Source: Pseudomonas fuscovaginae SE-1 (lineage in GTDB: Bacteria > Pseudomonadota > Gammaproteobacteria > Pseudomonadales > Pseudomonadaceae). From it: a DNA stretch of 33,433 bases. The stretch spans positions 1-33,433 of the forward strand of contig NZ_AQOH01000063.1 in NCBI RefSeq assembly GCF_000364705.1. The letters run 5' to 3'. The first letter of the stretch is position 1. Each line of letters starts with the position of its first letter. Below are positions 8,209 to 17,592 of the stretch, in pieces. Below the pieces are notes generated by a model. It searched no databases, had not been told where the DNA came from, and worked only from the letters and a program-made list of their open reading frames with translations. A program made the translations under genes and the position numbers.

Positions 8209-8338
8209 GTGCGAGGGGGCTTGCCCCCGTTCGGCTGCACAGCAGCCGTAAAACCATGCAATGCGGTGTACCTGATACACCACAGGCACCGGTTTCAGGG
8301 CCGCTTCGCGACCCAACGGGGGCAAGCCCCCTCGCCAC
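8209..8338. repeat. REPIN of a second REP class between agtB and agtC
   Basis: The arms GCGAGGGGGCTTGCCCCCGT (8212-8231) and ACGGGGGCAAGCCCCCTCGC (about 8316-8335) are inverted copies of a REP distinct from the GGGAGCCGGCTTGC class. The roughly 85-nt centre includes a perfect hairpin GGTGTA-cctga-TACACC at 8265-8281. The element lies in the 211-nt spacer between the binding-protein gene and the permease gene, within one transcription direction. That is the location where REP hairpins protect the upstream message from 3' decay in other ABC operons. Confidence 0.85.
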
Positions 8339-8371
8339 CCCGCTCACGCCTGCAAGAGGACGAGTCGGGGG

Positions 8372-9415
8372 TTACTTGGCCGCCCAGGCGTTGAAGCGCT
8401 GCTCCAGTTGCTCGCCGTTGTCAGCCCAGAAGCTGACGTCGATCTGCACCTGGTTGGCGATGTTTTCCGGCGTGGTCGGCATATCCTTGAGGATGTCCTT
8501 GGCCAGCAGCGGTACCGCCTGGGTGTTGGCCGGGCCGTAGGCGATATTTTCCGAGTAGGTCTTCTGCTGCTGCGGCATCACCGAGAAGGCGATGAACTTC
8601 TTCGCCACATCGGCACGCGCCTTGTCCAGGCCCTTCGGAATGGCCCAGGCATCGAAGTCGTAGATGCCGCCGTTCCATACCACCTTCAGATTGCTTTCCT
8701 TCTGCACCGCGGCGATCCGGCCGTTGTAGGCCGAGCTCATCACCACGTCGCCCGAAGCGAGGTACTGCGGCGGCTGGGCGCCGGCTTCCCACCACTGGAT
8801 GTAGGGCTTGAGTTCATCGAGCTTCTTGAATGCGCGATCCTGGCCGTCCTTGCCGGCCAACACCTTGTAGACGTCTTTCGGCGCAACGCCGTCAGCCATC
8901 AGGGCGAATTCCAGAGTGTACTTGGCACCCTTGCGCAGGCCGCGCTTGCCCGGGAATTTCTTGGTGTCCCAGAAATCGGCCCAACTGGTTGGCGCGGAGG
9001 CGAGCTTGTCGGCGTTGTAGGCCAGCACGGTCGACCAGACGAAGAAACCTACGCCGCACGGTTGGATGGCCCCCTTGACGTAGTCTTCGGTCTTGCCGAA
9101 CAGCGCCGGGTCCAGTTGCTCGAACATGTCTTCGTCACAACCGCGGGACAGCTCCGGCGACTCGACCTCCACCAGGTCCCAGGACACGCTCTTGGTGTCG
9201 ACCATGGCCTTGACCTTGGCCATCTCGCCGTTGTACTCGCCGGCGACGATCTTGCCGTTGCCCGCCTGCGCCTCCCAAGGGGCATAGAACGCCTTGACCT
9301 GGGCCGCCTTGTTCGCGCCACCAAAGGACACCACGGTCAGGTCGGTCGCCGCCATGGCATTTGCCGCGCACATCAGCCCTACTGCGAGGGCACTGAATTT
9401 CAGGGATTTGAGCAT
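8372..9415 (-). CDS. agtB: Periplasmic substrate-binding protein of ABC importer, AgtB
   Basis: This is an extracytoplasmic solute-binding protein of the spermidine/putrescine-binding (PotD/PotF) type, 347 residues. It begins with a Sec signal peptide, MLKSLKFSALAVGLMCAANA, with cleavage after AMA; the mature part begins ATDLTVVSFGGANKAAQVKA. There is no lipobox. I start at this ATG because GGAGAGAAG precedes it and the in-frame sequence upstream (46 codons) has no signal-peptide character. Synteny with PA0604 suggests binding of 4-aminobutyrate or 5-aminovalerate. It follows agtA by 70 nt, in which a small GGCGA/TCGCC hairpin (9454-9468) is present. Confidence 0.87.
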   Translation of the reverse strand: MLKSLKFSALAVGLMCAANAMAATDLTVVSFGGANKAAQVKAFYAPWEAQAGNGKIVAGEYNGEMAKVKAMVDTKSVSWDLVEVESPELSRGCDEDMFEQLDPALFGKTEDYVKGAIQPCGVGFFVWSTVLAYNADKLASAPTSWADFWDTKKFPGKRGLRKGAKYTLEFALMADGVAPKDVYKVLAGKDGQDRAFKKLDELKPYIQWWEAGAQPPQYLASGDVVMSSAYNGRIAAVQKESNLKVVWNGGIYDFDAWAIPKGLDKARADVAKKFIAFSVMPQQQKTYSENIAYGPANTQAVPLLAKDILKDMPTTPENIANQVQIDVSFWADNGEQLEQRFNAWAAK

Positions 9416-9485
9416 TATTCTTCTCTCCACGAGTGCAGGTTGGTGAAGCAGGGGGCGATGAATTCGCCTCTTGGGGTACAGCGCT

Positions 9486-10616
9486 TCAGCTGGCGTCAAG
9501 CACGGGGTCCAGCGCGCGAACGTGCTCGACCTGCCAGCCAAGGGGTACGACATCGCCGACCGCCAGCGCCGGGTCCAGCTCGGCGATGGGCTGTTTCACG
9601 AAGAAGTCGGTCTTGCCGCAGACTTCCAGGCGCACGCGAACGTGGTCGCCCAGGTAGATGAATTCCGCCACGCGCCCGGAGAAACGGTTGACGCAGGACT
9701 CACTGGAACCGTTGAGGCTGATGCGCTCGGGGCGGATCGACAGGGTCACCGGCTCGCCGGCCTTGCCGACATTCACCGCCAGGGCCTCGACCTTCTCGCC
9801 ACGGCTCAGCTCAACCACGCAGCGCTCACCGTCGTGGCTGTGCAGACGCCCGCTGAGGCGGTTGTTCTCACCGATGAAGTTGGCGACGAAGGTGTTGCGC
9901 GGCTCTTCATAAAGCGTACGGGGTGGCGCGATCTGCTGGATCTCGCCCTGGTGGAACACCGCCACCCGGTCGGACATGGTCAGGGCTTCGCCCTGGTCGT
10001 GGGTCACGTAGACCACGGTCACGCCGAGGCGTTGGTGCAGGTGCTTGATCTCCATCTGCATGTGTTCACGCAGTTGCTTGTCCAGCGCGCCCAGCGGCTC
10101 GTCCATCAGCACCAGCTGCGGTTCGAACACCAGCGCCCGGGCCAGAGCCACCCGCTGCTGCTGGCCACCGGACAGTTGCGCCGGGTAGCGCTGGGCGAAC
10201 TTGTCGAGCTGAACCATGCCCAGCACACGCTTGACCCGCTCGCTGATGTCGGTCTTGCTCAGACCGCGCACGGTCAGCGGGAATGCCAGGTTCTCGGCCA
10301 CGGTCATGTGCGGGAACAGCGCATAGTTCTGGAACACCATGCCGATGTCGCGCTTGTGCGGCGGTACGTTGTTGATGGAGCGTCCGGCCAGTTGGATCTC
10401 GCCGGCGGTCGGGGTTTCGAAGCCGGCCAGCATCATCAGGCTGGTGGTCTTGCCGGAACCGGAAGGCCCGAGCAAGGTAAGGAATTCGCCCTTGCGAATG
10501 TCCAGGTTGAGGTCCTTGACGATCAGGTTCTCGCCATCGTAGCTCTTCTGCACACCACGAAAGCTGACCAGGATGTCCTTGCCCCCAGCGCTTGAATCAA
10601 CCTCGCTCATACCCAC
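9486..10616 (-). CDS. agtA: ABC transporter ATP-binding protein, AgtA
   Basis: This cytoplasmic ATPase powers the importer; 376 residues, typical of PotA/MalK-like subunits. The nucleotide-binding domain shows Walker A GPSGSGKTTS (about 51-60), a Q-loop in VFQNYALFPHM, the signature LSGGQQQRVALARAL, Walker B LVLMDEPLGALD and the switch histidine in VTHDQGEA. A C-terminal TOBE-type regulatory domain follows (about 290-370), with SIRPERISL. It is the first gene of the transporter operon, downstream of agtR after a 239-nt gap holding a candidate promoter and a dyad. Which solute is moved cannot be told from the ATPase itself. Confidence 0.9.
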   Translation of the reverse strand: MGMSEVDSSAGGKDILVSFRGVQKSYDGENLIVKDLNLDIRKGEFLTLLGPSGSGKTTSLMMLAGFETPTAGEIQLAGRSINNVPPHKRDIGMVFQNYALFPHMTVAENLAFPLTVRGLSKTDISERVKRVLGMVQLDKFAQRYPAQLSGGQQQRVALARALVFEPQLVLMDEPLGALDKQLREHMQMEIKHLHQRLGVTVVYVTHDQGEALTMSDRVAVFHQGEIQQIAPPRTLYEEPRNTFVANFIGENNRLSGRLHSHDGERCVVELSRGEKVEALAVNVGKAGEPVTLSIRPERISLNGSSESCVNRFSGRVAEFIYLGDHVRVRLEVCGKTDFFVKQPIAELDPALAVGDVVPLGWQVEHVRALDPVLDAS

Positions 10617-10644
10617 ACCTTTTTGTTTTGACTGCCGTGGTCTA

Positions 10645-10672
10645 AGCCTAGTGAAGGCTGCACACAGCGCAA
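10645..10672 (-). promoter_or_regulatory. Candidate agtA promoter
   Basis: Reading the minus strand, TTGCGC (10672-10667) and TAGGCT (10650-10645) are separated by 16 nt, ending 28 nt before the agtA ATG. The match to the sigma70 consensus is moderate. The dyad at 10718-10735 lies about 45-60 nt upstream of the -35, a place suited to an activator. Confidence 0.35.
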
Positions 10673-10717
10673 ATCGGGGGGTGTGAGAGATTGTCCTCAG
10701 CAGTCTGGAAGAGTTGC

Positions 10718-10735
10718 TGTAGGGATCGCCCTACA
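10718..10735. promoter_or_regulatory. Inverted repeat, candidate AgtR binding site
   Basis: The perfect dyad TGTAGGG-atcg-CCCTACA resembles the TGTAAG-N6-CTTACA consensus of GacA, a response regulator of the same NarL/FixJ class as AgtR. It lies about 100-120 nt before the agtA start codon, in the gap between the agtR and agtA genes. The site is seen directly; binding by AgtR is inferred from regulator class and location. The rest of the 239-nt gap (10617-10855) shows no gene. Confidence 0.45.
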
Positions 10736-10855
10736 AGGATGACGCAATTGGATAAGCCGAGAAGCACTTTGCCATGACCGCCCGCATAACAGCGTCAACC
10801 AACCGCCTGCCGCTGTCGCTAATGGATATGCCGGCGCTTTTCCGTCGGGCCCGCG

Positions 10856-11485
10856 TCAGAGCAACTTGTGTTCCATGGCGTACTTCACCAGCTCGGCCAG
10901 GGAGGTGACATTGAGCTTCTGCATCAGCCTGGCCTTGTGGGTGCTGATGGTCTTGCTGCTCAGCGCCAGTTGCTGGGCGATATCGTTCACGTTGGCCCCC
11001 TGGGCCAGGCGCTCGAATACCGAGAATTCGCGTTCCGAGAGCAGCGCGTGCAGTGGCCGCGAGTCGGTCAGGCCGACCTCGAAGACCATCCGGTCGGCCA
11101 GCTCCGGGTCGATGTAGCGCCCGCCCGCCGCCACCTTGCGAATGGCGGTCAGCAGCAGGGATGGATCGCTGTCCTTGGTCGCATAACCGGCAGCGCCGAT
11201 CTTGAGGGCCCGAGCGGCCATCTGCGCCTCGTCGTGCATCGACAGCACGAGAATGGCCGGCGGCTCGCTCAACGCGCGGATCCGCGGAATGGCTTCCAGG
11301 CCGTTGACACCGGGCATCGAGATATCCAGCAACACCACCTCGCAGGGCGTGTGCCGCAAGGCCTCCATCAGTTGCTCGCCATTGCTCGCCTCCCCCACCA
11401 CCTGCAGGTCCCTGGCCAGGCCGATCAACTGCTTGATGCCCTCGCGGACGATGGTGTGGTCTTCGGCTACCAGTACGCGGATCAC
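10856..11485 (-). CDS. agtR: NarL/FixJ-family response regulator, AgtR
   Basis: This is a two-component response regulator of 209 residues. The receiver domain (1-120) has the acidic pair AEDH (7-10), the phospho-acceptor Asp54 in VVLLDISMPGVNG, a switch Ser/Thr in LVLSMHDE and the lysine in GYATKDSD (about 107). A LuxR-type helix-turn-helix follows at about 145-205, with LSEREFSVFERLAQG and SSKTISTHKARLMQKL. The gene is 26 nt downstream of the kinase gene agtS and is surely its partner. By synteny it is PA0601 (agtR), reported to control agtABCD uptake genes in response to aminovalerate/GABA. A GacA-like dyad lies just past its end, upstream of agtA. Confidence 0.9.
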   Translation of the reverse strand: MIRVLVAEDHTIVREGIKQLIGLARDLQVVGEASNGEQLMEALRHTPCEVVLLDISMPGVNGLEAIPRIRALSEPPAILVLSMHDEAQMAARALKIGAAGYATKDSDPSLLLTAIRKVAAGGRYIDPELADRMVFEVGLTDSRPLHALLSEREFSVFERLAQGANVNDIAQQLALSSKTISTHKARLMQKLNVTSLAELVKYAMEHKLL

Positions 11486-11511
11486 GTTCTACTCCTGCTC
11501 GGTCAAAAGGC

Positions 11512-13914
11512 TCATGTGGCCTGCGGCGGATCCAACGGTACACGAACACTCAGGGTCGTGCCCTCGCCAACGCCGCTTTCCAGCGACAGGCTGCCGCCCA
11601 GCATCAGCACCCGCTCACGCATGCCGACCAGGCCGAACGAGGTCGGCCGGCCGCTGGACGCGGCGAACCCCACGCCATCGTCGCTGATGGTCAGGCACAG
11701 GTCCTGCCCGTCGATCGTCAGCGTCAGTTCCACAGTATGCGCCCGGGCGTGGCGCATGACATTGGTCAGCGCCTCCTGGAGAATCCGGAACAACCCGGTG
11801 GCCTTGGCATCGCTGAGTGCCGGCAGGTTTTCCGGGACCTGCACCAGACACGGGATCTGCGTGCGGGCCTCGAAGCGCCGCGCCTGCCACTCGATCGCCG
11901 AGGCGATGCCGGCATCGAGAATCGGCGGACGCAAGGCGGTCGCGACATCGCGGACCAGCTGGAACAACTGCGCGATCAGCTTTTTCATGCTGTTCAGGCG
12001 CTCGTTGAGCCCGGGGTCCAGCTCGGCATAGGCCAGTTCGCACATGGAGGTTTCCAGCTTGAGCACCGTCAGCATCTGCCCCAGCTCATCGTGGACCTCC
12101 CGGGCGATGCGGGCCTTCTCCTCCTCCCGGACACTCTCCAGGTGCGCCGACAGCTCGCGCAATTGCTCGCGGGAGCTGGCCAGTTCCAACTCGATGCGCT
12201 TGCTCTCGCTGATATCCCAGACGATCCCGTCCCAGACCATGGTGCCATCCGCCAGGCGGCGGGTGATGGCCTTGATCTCGGCCCAGCGCTGCCGGCCTTC
12301 GCGGGTCAGGATACGGCCCTGCCAGGACCAGTCGCTGCCGGAATCGATCGCCAGGTCCTGGACCCGATGATAGTCGGCACGGTCGTCCGGATGGACCACA
12401 CTGCGCAGGCCAACCTCCTGCCGACGCAGGATGGCCGGCGCATGGCCCACCAGGCTTTCGCTGCCTTCACTGATATACGGGAAATACAGTTCGCCGGTCT
12501 GCGGCACCCGCTCCAGGCGAAACACCAGGCCCGGGACATTGGCCGCGATCCCCTTGAGCCGCGCCTCGCTCTCCTGCAACGCGGCCAGGGCACGACGGCG
12601 CTCGGTGACGTCGTTGAGATAGACCACCAGGTACTCGCCGTCGCGAAAACGCAGGAAGCTCAGGGAAACATCGGCCGGCAGGATGCTGCCATCGGCACGC
12701 AGGCATTGGGTCTCGAAGCTCTGCGGCGCCTCGTCACTGGCCCGGGCGCGCTTCCACAGGTTCAGCCAGCGATCCATGTGCAGGTTCGGCTCGAAGTCGA
12801 TCAGCGGCCGGTCGAACAACGCGCCGGGGGGATAGCCGAGCATCTCCTCGGCCGCCCGGTTGGCATAACGCACGTGGCTGTCCCAGTTGACCCAGAGAAT
12901 ACCCACGGTGCTCTGGTCGATGGAGAACTGGGTCAGGCGCAGGGCCTCCTCGCTGGCCTCGCGCCGGGCCAGGTCTTCGCGGGCGGCGAGCAGGGCCTGC
13001 TCAAGACTGCGTTGCTGGCGGCGCAACCAGAACACGATGGCCAGGCCCGCCAGAAACATCACCGCCAGCAACAGGCACAGGTTCTGCCAGAAGCCCGGCG
13101 ATGCCGACAGGCGCGGGTATTTGGGCTGCAACCAGCGCAGATGGAGCTGATCAAGATCCCGAGCCGGTATCGCATGCAACGCCTTCTCGACGATGCCCGC
13201 CAGTTCCGGCCAGTCGCGTCGACTGGCCACCCGCAACAGCTGCGGCAGGCCGATATCGCCGACCACCGCCAGCCCGGCGAACTCCTCCTCGCCGGACAGG
13301 CGACTGAGTTGCGCCTCATCGACCACGGCATAGCGGGCCTGCTGGCTCAGCAGCAGTTGCAGGGCCTGGCGCTCCGCCGGGACGCCCTGCAGGTTGAGAT
13401 TGCTGTAGGTACTGCGCAGGTAATCGGCAATCGCACTGGGCATGCGCACGGCGACCCGGGTCTGGCTGTCGAGCTTTTCCAGTTCCACCGCCCCGGCACC
13501 GTTACGCTCGCCGACCACCAACTGCGGCACCCGCATGTACGGGTCGGAAAACAGCCAGAGGCGCAGGCCGGCCGGCGTCTGGGTCAACCCCGGGGCGAGA
13601 TCGACCTCGTCCTCTTCCAGGGCCTTTTCCAACTGGGCCTGGTCGGGAAAGTTACGCCAGGTCAGCTCGACATTCATTGCCTTGGCCAGCCACTGCATCA
13701 GCTCGACATTGGCCCCCGACAGGCGCTGCAGCCGCCGGTCGTACTGCGCATAGGGTGCCTGCAACACCAGCCCGACCCGCAACTGGCGGTGCCCGTCGAG
13801 CCAGCGGTGCTGCTCGGCGGACAGGGACAGACCGTTTCCGGCAGGTGCCGGCGCTGCCCAGGCCATCAAGGGAAGACACAGCCAGCCGATAACCCAAAGA
13901 CAGCAAAAACGCAT
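11512..13914 (-). CDS. agtS: Hybrid periplasmic-binding sensor histidine kinase, AgtS
   Basis: This is a membrane sensor kinase of about 800 residues. After a signal-like segment (MRFCCLWVIGWLCLPLMAWA) comes a periplasmic solute-binding (SBP_bac_3-like) domain, about 35-265. A transmembrane helix near 275-298, a short coiled coil and two PAS domains (about 325-440 and 445-575) follow. The HisKA_3 dimerisation helix has the phospho-His in AREVHDELGQML, and the HATPase_c domain shows ALTNVMRHA, SDDGVGF and GLVGMRERV. It matches PA0600 in position. The frame is open to a TTG at 13938 and an ATG at 13926; I prefer ATG 13914, with GAG 7 nt upstream and a clean signal peptide. The binding-protein domain probably senses the transporter's substrate directly. 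Confidence 0.88.
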   Translation of the reverse strand: MRFCCLWVIGWLCLPLMAWAAPAPAGNGLSLSAEQHRWLDGHRQLRVGLVLQAPYAQYDRRLQRLSGANVELMQWLAKAMNVELTWRNFPDQAQLEKALEEDEVDLAPGLTQTPAGLRLWLFSDPYMRVPQLVVGERNGAGAVELEKLDSQTRVAVRMPSAIADYLRSTYSNLNLQGVPAERQALQLLLSQQARYAVVDEAQLSRLSGEEEFAGLAVVGDIGLPQLLRVASRRDWPELAGIVEKALHAIPARDLDQLHLRWLQPKYPRLSASPGFWQNLCLLLAVMFLAGLAIVFWLRRQQRSLEQALLAAREDLARREASEEALRLTQFSIDQSTVGILWVNWDSHVRYANRAAEEMLGYPPGALFDRPLIDFEPNLHMDRWLNLWKRARASDEAPQSFETQCLRADGSILPADVSLSFLRFRDGEYLVVYLNDVTERRRALAALQESEARLKGIAANVPGLVFRLERVPQTGELYFPYISEGSESLVGHAPAILRRQEVGLRSVVHPDDRADYHRVQDLAIDSGSDWSWQGRILTREGRQRWAEIKAITRRLADGTMVWDGIVWDISESKRIELELASSREQLRELSAHLESVREEEKARIAREVHDELGQMLTVLKLETSMCELAYAELDPGLNERLNSMKKLIAQLFQLVRDVATALRPPILDAGIASAIEWQARRFEARTQIPCLVQVPENLPALSDAKATGLFRILQEALTNVMRHARAHTVELTLTIDGQDLCLTISDDGVGFAASSGRPTSFGLVGMRERVLMLGGSLSLESGVGEGTTLSVRVPLDPPQAT

Positions 13915-13931
13915 GATTCGACTCATCCACA

Positions 13932-13960
13932 CTGACAAATACTGACCAACCCATTAGGCT
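13932..13960 (+). promoter_or_regulatory. Candidate promoter for the DUF3530 gene
   Basis: CTGACA (13932-13937) and TAGGCT (13955-13960) are spaced by 17 nt, a good sigma70 arrangement. Transcription would begin near 13967, about 24 nt before the ATG at 13991. A small inverted repeat GCCAG/CTGGC (13961-13978) covers the predicted start. The site lies in the divergent gap shared with agtS. Confidence 0.4.
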
Positions 13961-13990
13961 GCCAGGATTACCTCTGGCCTGGAAAATCCG

Positions 13991-14983
13991 ATGCCCCCTG
14001 TCTACCGCTCGGCACTGCCTGCGCTGTGCCTGTCGATGATCCTACCGCTTGCCACGCCGGTCCTGGCGGCAGACCCGGCCCCCGCACCGGCGAAAGACGC
14101 GCCGGCCGAGAAGGCGGCCGAACGCCAGTCGTTGCCCGAGCGCAGCCAGGAAGACGCCACCGCCCTGGAGCGGCAGCTACCGCAGCAGGAACAGCAACAG
14201 TTGCAGGCGGCCGGCGACACCTTCCTCGCCTTGTGGAAGCTGGCCAACACGCCAACCCCCAACGGTGCGGTGATCATAATTCCCGGTGCCGGCGAAACCG
14301 CTGACTGGCCTCAAGCCATCGCGCCCTTGCGCAACAAATTGCCTGACGCCCGGTGGAGCAGCCTGAGTCTGACACTCCCGGACCTGCAAAGCGACGCCTC
14401 CCTGCCGCGGGTAGTCGAAGCACCAAAGCCCGCCGAGCCGGCAGCGAGCAACAGCAAGGACGCCAGCACCACCAGCAAGCCGATCGAACAGGCGGCCAGC
14501 GCCGAAGCCGACACCCCCGACCTGGCCCCCGCGGCCACCGCCGAAGACCCGCTCAAGGGGGATGCCGAACGGATCTTTGCCCGTTTCGACGCCGCCATTG
14601 CCTACGCCCAACAGCAGAATGCCCGCAGCATCGTATTGCTGGGGCATGGAACCGGTGCCTACTGGGCAACCCGCTATCTGATCGAGAAAGCCTCGCCGCA
14701 AGTGCAGAAGCTGGTACTGGTGGCCGCGCAGACACCAGCCAGCGCCAAGACCGATCTGGCGCAACTGACACCCGACCTGAAAGTGCCGACCGCCGATTTC
14801 TTCTACCAGGACAAGGCGCTGGATCGCAAAACCGCCCTGCTGCGCCTGCAGGCCAGCAAACGCCAGAAGACCTCCAGCTACACCCAGGTGAGCCTGAAGG
14901 CGATACCGGGCAACCCGGGCCAGGAGCAGTTGGTCCGCCGGGTACGTGGCTACCTGAACCCGCAGGATCAGGAAAGCCAGTAA
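13991..14983 (+). CDS. Secreted DUF3530 alpha/beta-hydrolase-like protein
   Basis: This 330-residue exported protein has a signal peptide of about 26 residues ending TPVLAA. A Pro/Ala/Glu/Gln-rich stretch (about 28-70) follows, then an alpha/beta-hydrolase-like core starting ALWKLANTPTPNGAVIIIPG. A second low-complexity Ala/Pro/Ser/Thr insert occupies about 145-185. The motif at the place of the nucleophile elbow is GHGTG (218-222, in LLGHGTGAYWATRYL) where an active hydrolase would have G-x-S-x-G. The enzyme may therefore be inactive or work differently. It matches the Pseudomonas DUF3530 family by eye. No function is known to me. It diverges from agtS and converges on djlA with a 12-nt gap. 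Confidence 0.75.
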   Translation: MPPVYRSALPALCLSMILPLATPVLAADPAPAPAKDAPAEKAAERQSLPERSQEDATALERQLPQQEQQQLQAAGDTFLALWKLANTPTPNGAVIIIPGAGETADWPQAIAPLRNKLPDARWSSLSLTLPDLQSDASLPRVVEAPKPAEPAASNSKDASTTSKPIEQAASAEADTPDLAPAATAEDPLKGDAERIFARFDAAIAYAQQQNARSIVLLGHGTGAYWATRYLIEKASPQVQKLVLVAAQTPASAKTDLAQLTPDLKVPTADFFYQDKALDRKTALLRLQASKRQKTSSYTQVSLKAIPGNPGQEQLVRRVRGYLNPQDQESQ

Positions 14984-14995
14984 CCCGCCTGGACG

Positions 14996-15763
14996 TCAGC
15001 GAAAATCCCGGCGCTCGCGGATCAGCGCGTAGGCCTGATGCAGCTCCCGGGTTTTCTCGGTGGCTTCCTGCACCTGGGCCGGGGTCGCGCCGGTCCCGGC
15101 CACCTTGTCCGGGTGGTGGCGACTGAGCAGGCGGCGATACGCCCGCTTGATCTGCACCGGTTCGCTGGTAGGCGTCACCCCGAGCACCCGCAAGGCATCC
15201 TGGTAGCTGCCGGCACTGCTCATCAGCGGCTTGCGGCTGGGCTCGTAGTCACTGGCCAGGGCCTGGACCTGCTGCGTCGTCCAGCCCAGCCACTTGCCCC
15301 AGAGCAGAATCAGCTCGCGCTCCTCCCGCCCGGCCCGGCCGTCGGCCCAGACCATTCGCCAGCAGGCGCGCAGCACACCCTCGGCGGCATGGGGCTGGGC
15401 CTTGAGGTGGCGCAGGTAACCACGCAGATGATCCGCCCCCGACTTGCCCCGGTTGAACGCGGCAATCGCCCGGCGCTGGGCCGGCTCGCCCATGTCCAAC
15501 TGACGCATCTCCTGACGCGCCTGCTGGATATGCCCGTCGACCACCCGCCCATCACTCTTGGCCAGCCGCCCGAGCAGGACGAACAGCAACTCGTCGTTGC
15601 GCAGCGCCGGTTTGCCGCCCAGGCGCTCGCGCAGGTGCGCCCAACTGTGCAACTGCAGGCGTCGATCCAGCGCCTGCCCCAACAACGCGCCCAACATGGC
15701 CCCCGGAATGCTGGCGATGGCAAAGCCCGCCCCGGCCCCAATCAGAGTCCCTGGCCACAACAT
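14996..15763 (-). CDS. djlA: DnaJ-like co-chaperone with TerB-like domain
   Basis: This 255-residue protein resembles E. coli DjlA, a membrane-anchored J-protein that stimulates DnaK. A Gly/Ala-rich hydrophobic N-terminal segment (about 5-28, IGAGAGFAIASIPGAMLGALLG) should be the anchor. A TerB-like helical region spans about 50-165. The C-terminal J domain (about 185-250) has the diagnostic HPD in SRHHPDKVAG. Start: MLWPGTLIG matches the family, while a longer frame (30 more codons) would run into murU. The murU stop lies 1 nt before this ATG (TGA-t-ATG), so it is the last gene of amgK-murU-djlA. DjlA also neighbours lptD in E. coli, which supports the assignment. Confidence 0.88.
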   Translation of the reverse strand: MLWPGTLIGAGAGFAIASIPGAMLGALLGQALDRRLQLHSWAHLRERLGGKPALRNDELLFVLLGRLAKSDGRVVDGHIQQARQEMRQLDMGEPAQRRAIAAFNRGKSGADHLRGYLRHLKAQPHAAEGVLRACWRMVWADGRAGREERELILLWGKWLGWTTQQVQALASDYEPSRKPLMSSAGSYQDALRVLGVTPTSEPVQIKRAYRRLLSRHHPDKVAGTGATPAQVQEATEKTRELHQAYALIRERRDFR

Positions 15764-15764
15764 A

Positions 15765-17461
<1,697 letters not shown>

Positions 17462-17475
17462 TGCTAAGGGTCTCC

Positions 17476-17519
17476 GACGGCGCTAGCCGTCAAGCGGGTC
17501 ATGCTTTATTATCCAGCAT
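17476..17519. promoter_or_regulatory. amgK-lptD divergent control region with inverted repeats
   Basis: The 131-nt gap between amgK (-) and lptD (+) holds a perfect GACGGC-gcta-GCCGTC dyad (17476-17491). On the amgK message this would be a hairpin directly before the SD. An AT-rich core TTTATTATCC is flanked by ATGCT and AGCAT (17501-17519). The core offers -10-like boxes on both strands (TATTAT on plus, GATAAT on minus), but no convincing -35 element. I see no sigmaE-type GAACTT/TCTGA promoter for lptD. Confidence 0.3.
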
Positions 17520-17592
17520 CTTTTTCAGACCATCGATAGGCGTGCGGCCCTTACCGCGGGCAGATGGCACGCAGGAAGCCCGGACTAATAAG

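Noticed and set aside
8161..8325. 55-codon N-terminal extension of agtC
   Set aside because: It translates the REPIN and has no family similarity; the ATG at 8160 has a good SD.
17462..17592. sigmaE promoter for lptD
   Set aside because: No GAACTT-like -35 with a TCTGA-like -10 at proper spacing was found; envelope-stress control cannot be claimed from the sequence.
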